From Lachnospiraceae bacterium (GTDB lineage: Bacteria > Bacillota > Clostridia > Lachnospirales > Lachnospiraceae), in contig JAAUZE010000008.1 in NCBI GenBank assembly GCA_014804755.1, forward strand, positions 1-64,000: a stretch of DNA of 64,000 nt. Direction: 5' to 3'. Position numbers and translations under genes: made by a program. The notes under the pieces are model-generated. The model was not told the origin of the DNA, did not search any database, and saw only the letters and a list, made by a program, of their open reading frames with translations. Within the stretch, counting starts at the first letter, position 1; the number at the start of each line of letters is the position of its first letter. Of the stretch, positions 60,159 through 64,000 are shown piece by piece.

Positions 60159-61217
60159 ATGAAAAAAGAACGGGTGTTATATCTTGATCTGATCCGCATC
60201 GTCTGCTTTTTGATGGTGACGTCATTTCATTTTTCGGTTGCGGTAAAAACGTTTGGGATCAACGCAGACGTGGAGTTTTATCAGGGAATCGTGCATATTG
60301 TGTGGGGACCGATCGCGGTGTCGTGCTTTTTTATGGTGTCCGGCGCGGCATTGATCTATCGCTACGGGGAAAACTTTTCGCTGAAGGAATTTTACAAAAA
60401 AAGGTTCTTCGGACTCTACCCGCTGTTTTGGCTTGCGTATCTGTTTGCGTTCCTTGATTTCTTTTATCGGGTGAAATCCATGCCGGGAGGACCGAAGATT
60501 CATTTCCTGCTGTCGGTGGTTGCGATGGACGGGTATTTTAATGATTGGATTCCGACATTTTATATGATCGGCGAATGGTTTTTGGGTGTGATCGTGATAC
60601 TCTATATTCTGTTTCCGCTGTATCGGTTCGTGATGTGTAAGTGCAAATATATCTTACCCGTCGTATTCTTTGTGTTGAGCGTGGTATTGATATATTATAA
60701 TCCGTTTCCGATGGTGCCGGAGAAAAACCCGATCATGTGCAGCATGTATTTTGTGCTCGGCATGATGATCGAGATGCTGCGAAGGAGTCCGAAGCAGCGG
60801 GTGGCAAAAATCGGCAGAAGGATCGCGGCGGCAGTCGGCGCCATGCTTTTCATCGTTGTATATGCGGTGGAAAAGACCGGTTATCGGTTTAACGCCTATC
60901 ATGTGATCTTTGCGATATCGGTATCGGTCTATCTGATCCTGATGGAGGTTGCGGAGTGGATAAAGTCGGAGCGCGCAAGGAGTCTGATCAGCACGATCGG
61001 CAGGCACTCGTATGCATATTTTTTGCTGCATCATGTGTTTATGTACAAATATCTTCCGAATTTTTCGGGCGTTACAATGAGCGGTTCCAACACGCTGCTC
61101 CTGTTTGTAAGCTGCGTGGGGTATATTTATGCGCTGGCGGTTGGACTGGATAAAATTTATGCGGCGCTCGTGCGCGCGCTTAGAAGATGGCGCGGAAAGG
61201 ATGAGAGCACGGCATAG
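60159..61217 (+). CDS. acyltransferase family 3 membrane protein
   Basis: 352-aa integral membrane acyltransferase with about ten helices. It begins ERVLYLDLIRIVCFLMVTSF then HFSV, with the family's R-x10-H type motif (Arg near residue 12, His 21). FFMVSGAALIYRYGENFSLK and IGRHSYAYFLLHHVFMYKY are typical. Such enzymes acylate surface glycans. ATG 60159 has AGAGG upstream. It is next to the sugar nucleotidyltransferase and galE, so surface polysaccharide modification is plausible. Confidence 0.9.
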   Translation: MKKERVLYLDLIRIVCFLMVTSFHFSVAVKTFGINADVEFYQGIVHIVWGPIAVSCFFMVSGAALIYRYGENFSLKEFYKKRFFGLYPLFWLAYLFAFLDFFYRVKSMPGGPKIHFLLSVVAMDGYFNDWIPTFYMIGEWFLGVIVILYILFPLYRFVMCKCKYILPVVFFVLSVVLIYYNPFPMVPEKNPIMCSMYFVLGMMIEMLRRSPKQRVAKIGRRIAAAVGAMLFIVVYAVEKTGYRFNAYHVIFAISVSVYLILMEVAEWIKSERARSLISTIGRHSYAYFLLHHVFMYKYLPNFSGVTMSGSNTLLLFVSCVGYIYALAVGLDKIYAALVRALRRWRGKDESTA

Positions 61218-61351
61218 AGGATTTTCCTGCTGAGCCGCATGAGGATGAAGCGTTTTGAACGGCAGCGATATAGATACAACATTTTGACAGGTTATCGTAA
61301 CATTCATGTCTTGCAGAAAGCAAAAATCTTACGTTAAACTAGGAGGGAAAT

Positions 61352-62272
61352 ATGGAGAAACCAACATTGGTAATACTTGCAGCCGGAATGGGCAGCAGGT
61401 ACGGAGGGCTAAAGCAGATCGATCCGATTGATAAGCATGGAAATAAGATCATTGACTTTTCAATCTACGATGCGGTCAGGGCGGGGTTCCGCAAGGTCAT
61501 TTTCATTATTAAAAAAGAGAATGAGGCGGATTTTCGTTCCTGCATCGGCGATACGGTCAGCAAGTATATCGAGGTCGAATATGTATTTCAGGAGCTTAGC
61601 AATGTTCCCGCGGGCGTTGTTGTTCCTGAGGGGCGTATGAAGCCTTGGGGAACCGCACATGCTATTCTATGCTGCAAGGATGCGATCGACGGACCATTTG
61701 CGGTGATCAATTCGGATGATTATTACGGGCAGAGCGCATTCCAGACGCTGTACGATTTTCTGACGACGCATGAGGACGGCGAGAAGTACCGCTATGCGAT
61801 GGTGGGCTATGAGCTTGGCAACACGCTGACGGATAATGGTTCCGTGGCGCGCGGCTGCTGCATCACGGATCAGAACGGATTTTTGGTCAACATCGCGGAG
61901 CGCACGAAGATCGTCAAAATGCACGGCGGTGCGGCGTACACGGAGGACGACGGAGAGACCTATGTGCCGATTCCGATGGAAACGCTCGTATCCATGAATA
62001 TGTGGGGCTTTATGCCGAGCATTTTAGGTGAACTGGAGCAGGCGCTTCAAAGGTTTTTTGCCGAGGAAGTGCCGGTCAATCCCTTAAAATCCGAATGCTT
62101 TTTGCCGATCGAGGTAGACAGACTGCTTCAGGCGGGTAAGGCGACTGTGGAAGTGCTGCCCTCGAAGGACAAGTGGTTCGGCGTCACCTATAAGGAGGAT
62201 AAACCCTTTGTTGTGGAATCCATACAGAATCTGAAGGATGAGGGCGTATATCCTGAAAAACTGTGGGAGTAA
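61352..62272 (+). CDS. sugar-phosphate nucleotidyltransferase
   Basis: 306-aa nucleotidyltransferase. The nucleotide-binding signature is LVILAAGMGSRYGGLKQIDP. Metal and sugar sites lie in KPWGTAHAILCC and AVINSDDYYGQSAFQTL. It resembles GalU/RfbA-type enzymes but belongs to a clostridial branch often annotated only as nucleotidyltransferase. With galE 31 bases downstream it likely supplies UDP-sugars. GGAGGG precedes the ATG. Confidence 0.88.
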   Translation: MEKPTLVILAAGMGSRYGGLKQIDPIDKHGNKIIDFSIYDAVRAGFRKVIFIIKKENEADFRSCIGDTVSKYIEVEYVFQELSNVPAGVVVPEGRMKPWGTAHAILCCKDAIDGPFAVINSDDYYGQSAFQTLYDFLTTHEDGEKYRYAMVGYELGNTLTDNGSVARGCCITDQNGFLVNIAERTKIVKMHGGAAYTEDDGETYVPIPMETLVSMNMWGFMPSILGELEQALQRFFAEEVPVNPLKSECFLPIEVDRLLQAGKATVEVLPSKDKWFGVTYKEDKPFVVESIQNLKDEGVYPEKLWE

Positions 62273-62303
62273 CGCCTCTGATGTAAAATAAGGAGGATGG
62301 GGT

Positions 62304-63320
62304 ATGTCGATTTTAGTAACGGGCGGTGCAGGTTATATCGGAAGCCATACGGTAGTGGAGCTGCAGAATGCGGGATATGAGGTTGTTGTACTGGATAATC
62401 TGAGTAATTCCAGTGAGAAGTCCTTAAAGCGTGTGGAAAAAATTACGGGAAAGGCAGTTCCTTTTTACAAGGCGGATATTTTAGACCGCGGGGCGTTGGA
62501 AGAAATTTTTGCAAAAGAAGCAATTGACTGCTGCATACATTTCGCGGGCTTAAAAGCGGTCGGAGAATCCGTACAGAAGCCGTGGGAATATTACAATAAC
62601 AATATTGCCGGAACACTCACGCTTGTGGATGTGATGAGAAAGCACGGCTGCAAAAACATCATTTTTTCATCTTCGGCAACCGTGTACGGCAATCCGGCAG
62701 TGATCCCGATCACGGAACAGTGCCCGAAAGGACAATGTACCAATCCGTACGGCTGGACCAAATCCATGCTGGAGCAGATTTTAAGCGATATGCAGAAGGC
62801 GGATCCGGAGTGGAACGTCATCCTGCTTCGTTATTTTAATCCGATCGGCGCGCATAAGAGCGGAACGATCGGCGAGAATCCGAACGGCATCCCGAACAAT
62901 TTGATGCCTTACATCACACAGGTTGCAGTCGGCAAGCTGAAGCAGCTCGGTGTGTTCGGAAATGATTACGATACGCCGGATGGAACCGGAGTGAGAGATT
63001 ATATTCATGTTGTCGATCTGGCGAAGGGACATGTGAAAGCAGTCAAGAAAGTCGAGGAAAAAGCGGGCTTAAAGATTTACAATCTCGGTACGGGTGTCGG
63101 CTACAGCGTTCTGGATATTGTAAAGAATTTCGAGGAAGCAAACGGTGTGAAGATCCCCTATGAGATCAAGCCGAGGCGTGCAGGAGACATTGCAACCTGC
63201 TACGCTGATGCGTCGCTTGCGAAAGAAGAACTCGGCTGGACCGCGGAATACGGTATCCGTGAGATGTGCGAGGACTCCTGGAGATGGCAGAGCAGTAACC
63301 CGAACGGGTATGAGGAATAG
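62304..63320 (+). CDS. galE: UDP-glucose 4-epimerase
   Basis: 338-aa short-chain dehydrogenase-type epimerase interconverting UDP-glucose and UDP-galactose. The NAD-binding motif is [11 protein letters not shown] near the N-terminus. The catalytic Ser is in [11 protein letters not shown] and YxxxK is in [23 protein letters not shown] and [11 protein letters not shown] are conserved. Together with GH42/GH53 it lets galactose enter the Leloir pathway, although it is 40 kb away from them. GGAGG precedes the ATG. Confidence 0.96.
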   Translation: MSILVTGGAGYIGSHTVVELQNAGYEVVVLDNLSNSSEKSLKRVEKITGKAVPFYKADILDRGALEEIFAKEAIDCCIHFAGLKAVGESVQKPWEYYNNNIAGTLTLVDVMRKHGCKNIIFSSSATVYGNPAVIPITEQCPKGQCTNPYGWTKSMLEQILSDMQKADPEWNVILLRYFNPIGAHKSGTIGENPNGIPNNLMPYITQVAVGKLKQLGVFGNDYDTPDGTGVRDYIHVVDLAKGHVKAVKKVEEKAGLKIYNLGTGVGYSVLDIVKNFEEANGVKIPYEIKPRRAGDIATCYADASLAKEELGWTAEYGIREMCEDSWRWQSSNPNGYEE

Positions 63321-63337
63321 GCGGTATAAGGTAAAAG

Positions 63338-63366
63338 AAAGAGCTGCGCGGCGCAGCTCTTTCTTG
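63338..63366 (+). terminator. terminator after galE
   Basis: AAAGAGCTGCG-CGG-CGCAGCTCTTT (63338-63362), then CTTGC. It directly follows galE. Confidence 0.85.
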
Positions 63367-63380
63367 CTTATAGGAGATAT

Positions 63381-63512
63381 CTTCGAAAGAACGCGCAGCG
63401 TTCTTTTTTATATCTATAAGGAAATTTCGTAAACTGGAAGAATCCGCTTTTGCAATTATTTGAAGGAGTTTCGCGTCAGCGAAACTCTGAAATGAGCGAA
63501 GCTCATTTTTTT
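63381..63512. repeat. cluster of GCG-type palindromic hairpins
   Basis: AAAGAACGC-GCA-GCGTTCTTT (63386-63406) is shared with 6474-6494. AGAGTTTCGC-like arms around GTCA (63466-63487) and AATGAGC-GAA-GCTCATT with T7 (63491-63512) follow. They form stacked terminator-like hairpins between galE and the convergent hemolysin III gene. Confidence 0.8.
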
Positions 63513-64000
63513 ATGCCACATATCCATACATAAAGATAAAATGACAGACGCTTCCCGCCATGACAAACAGATGGAATACCTCGTGGGAACCGAAATACGC
63601 ATGCTTTGCGTTAAATACGGAAAGCTTCAGCGCGTAAATAATGCCTCCCGCCGTATAGATCAGTCCGCCCGCGAGCAGCCATAAAAAAGCGGCCAGCGGA
63701 AGCGTATGGATAAGCTGTCCGAATACAAAAAGGCATACCCAGCCCATAGAAATGTACAGGATGGAGGAAAACCATTTCGGGCAGGTAATCCAGCACGCCT
63801 TGACGATCATACCGGCGAGCGCGATACCCCATACGACGGCAAGGAGCAGATACCCGAGCTGTCCGCCAAGGACGATCAGGCATACGGGCGTATAGGAGCC
63901 GGCGATCAGCACAAAGATCATCATGTGATCCAGCTTGCGGAATATGCGGAGCAGTCGGCCGCCTACATTGACGGAATGATACAGCGTGCTTGCGCCGTAC
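63511..64000 (-). CDS. hemolysin III family (PAQR-like) membrane protein, partial
   Basis: The C-terminal part, at least 163 aa, of a seven-helix hemolysin III/YqfA-type protein. The frame is open to the window edge, where it reads YGASTLYHSVNVGGRLLRIF then RKLDHMMIFVLIAGSYTPVC, the family core with conserved Ser, His and Asp. A final GSHEVFHLFVMAGSVCHF carries the other metal-binding His residues. The 5' end lies outside. The cellular role is not firmly known. Confidence 0.92.
   Translation of the reverse strand, partial: YGASTLYHSVNVGGRLLRIFRKLDHMMIFVLIAGSYTPVCLIVLGGQLGYLLLAVVWGIALAGMIVKACWITCPKWFSSILYISMGWVCLFVFGQLIHTLPLAAFLWLLAGGLIYTAGGIIYALKLSVFNAKHAYFGSHEVFHLFVMAGSVCHFIFMYGYVA

Overview
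The window looks like a chromosome segment from a gut-type Lachnospiraceae (Clostridium cluster XIVa-like Firmicute). The support is Gram-positive ribosome-binding sites (GGAGG), PBSX/skin-element-type contractile tail genes, a cytosolic GH42 enzyme with GH53 galactanases, a LytTR/GHKL two-component pair and several typically clostridial small families. The species cannot be named from sequence alone. No rRNA, CRISPR array or IS transposase was seen. One tRNA gene is present.

Layout: 1-6.2 kb is a patchwork of small single-gene functions (HAD hydrolase, two GNAT acetyltransferases, dCMP deaminase, DUF5131 protein, WYL regulator, a Fpg/Nei-like protein without its catalytic proline, a DUF3788/DUF3795 protein). 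At 6.2-6.7 kb there is a 10-codon leader peptide with attenuator-like hairpins and a structured repeat, followed by rsgA, a rhomboid protease and a heterodimeric ABC exporter. At 12.1-14.1 kb lie a GNAT, a hicAB toxin-antitoxin pair whose toxin is cut short by an amber codon, and an XRE regulator facing a 51-codon membrane peptide.

14.2-24.5 kb is a beta-1,4-galactan utilisation locus. It has a secreted GH53 lipoprotein with a CBM, a GH42 beta-galactosidase, a LacI regulator, and a second operon with an uncharacterised 612-aa protein, a zinc-ribbon peptide and a cytoplasmic GH53. Two matching LacI-type palindromes join the operons into one regulon. Inserted in this locus is a type III toxin-antitoxin system: tandem RNA repeats, a terminator, then a ToxN/AbiQ endoribonuclease.

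24.7-30 kb is a LytTR/GHKL two-component system with a four-gene ABC-2 exporter behind a promoter carrying LytTR-spaced direct repeats. 31-37.8 kb has a TetR-MMPL-heptad-repeat operon, a YcaQ-like DNA glycosylase and another GNAT.

37.9-54.3 kb is the most striking region. A contractile phage-tail cassette (sheath, tube, tape measure, LysM, hub, baseplate, fibre, holin, endolysin) sits under an S24 repressor and a DUF1492 activator, with no capsid, portal, terminase, integrase or replication genes. It is flanked by the tRNA and a repeated tRNA 3' end. This is the layout of an R-type tailocin, with signs of decay (broken fibre chaperone, frameshifted CmpB-like gene, deleted tail lysozyme) and a G10 tract in a fibre-linked gene. 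A second small unit follows (54.3-55.2 kb): a putative 80-90 nt structured RNA with its own promoter and terminator, ahead of a NYN-domain nuclease, closed by a third degenerate tRNA tail.

55.3-64 kb returns to ordinary chromosomal genes: a MshEN-like/CheX-like/receiver protein, nagA, a PIN-like nuclease, yggS next to a 5 x 17 bp tandem repeat, an acyltransferase, a sugar nucleotidyltransferase, galE and a partial hemolysin III gene at the right edge.
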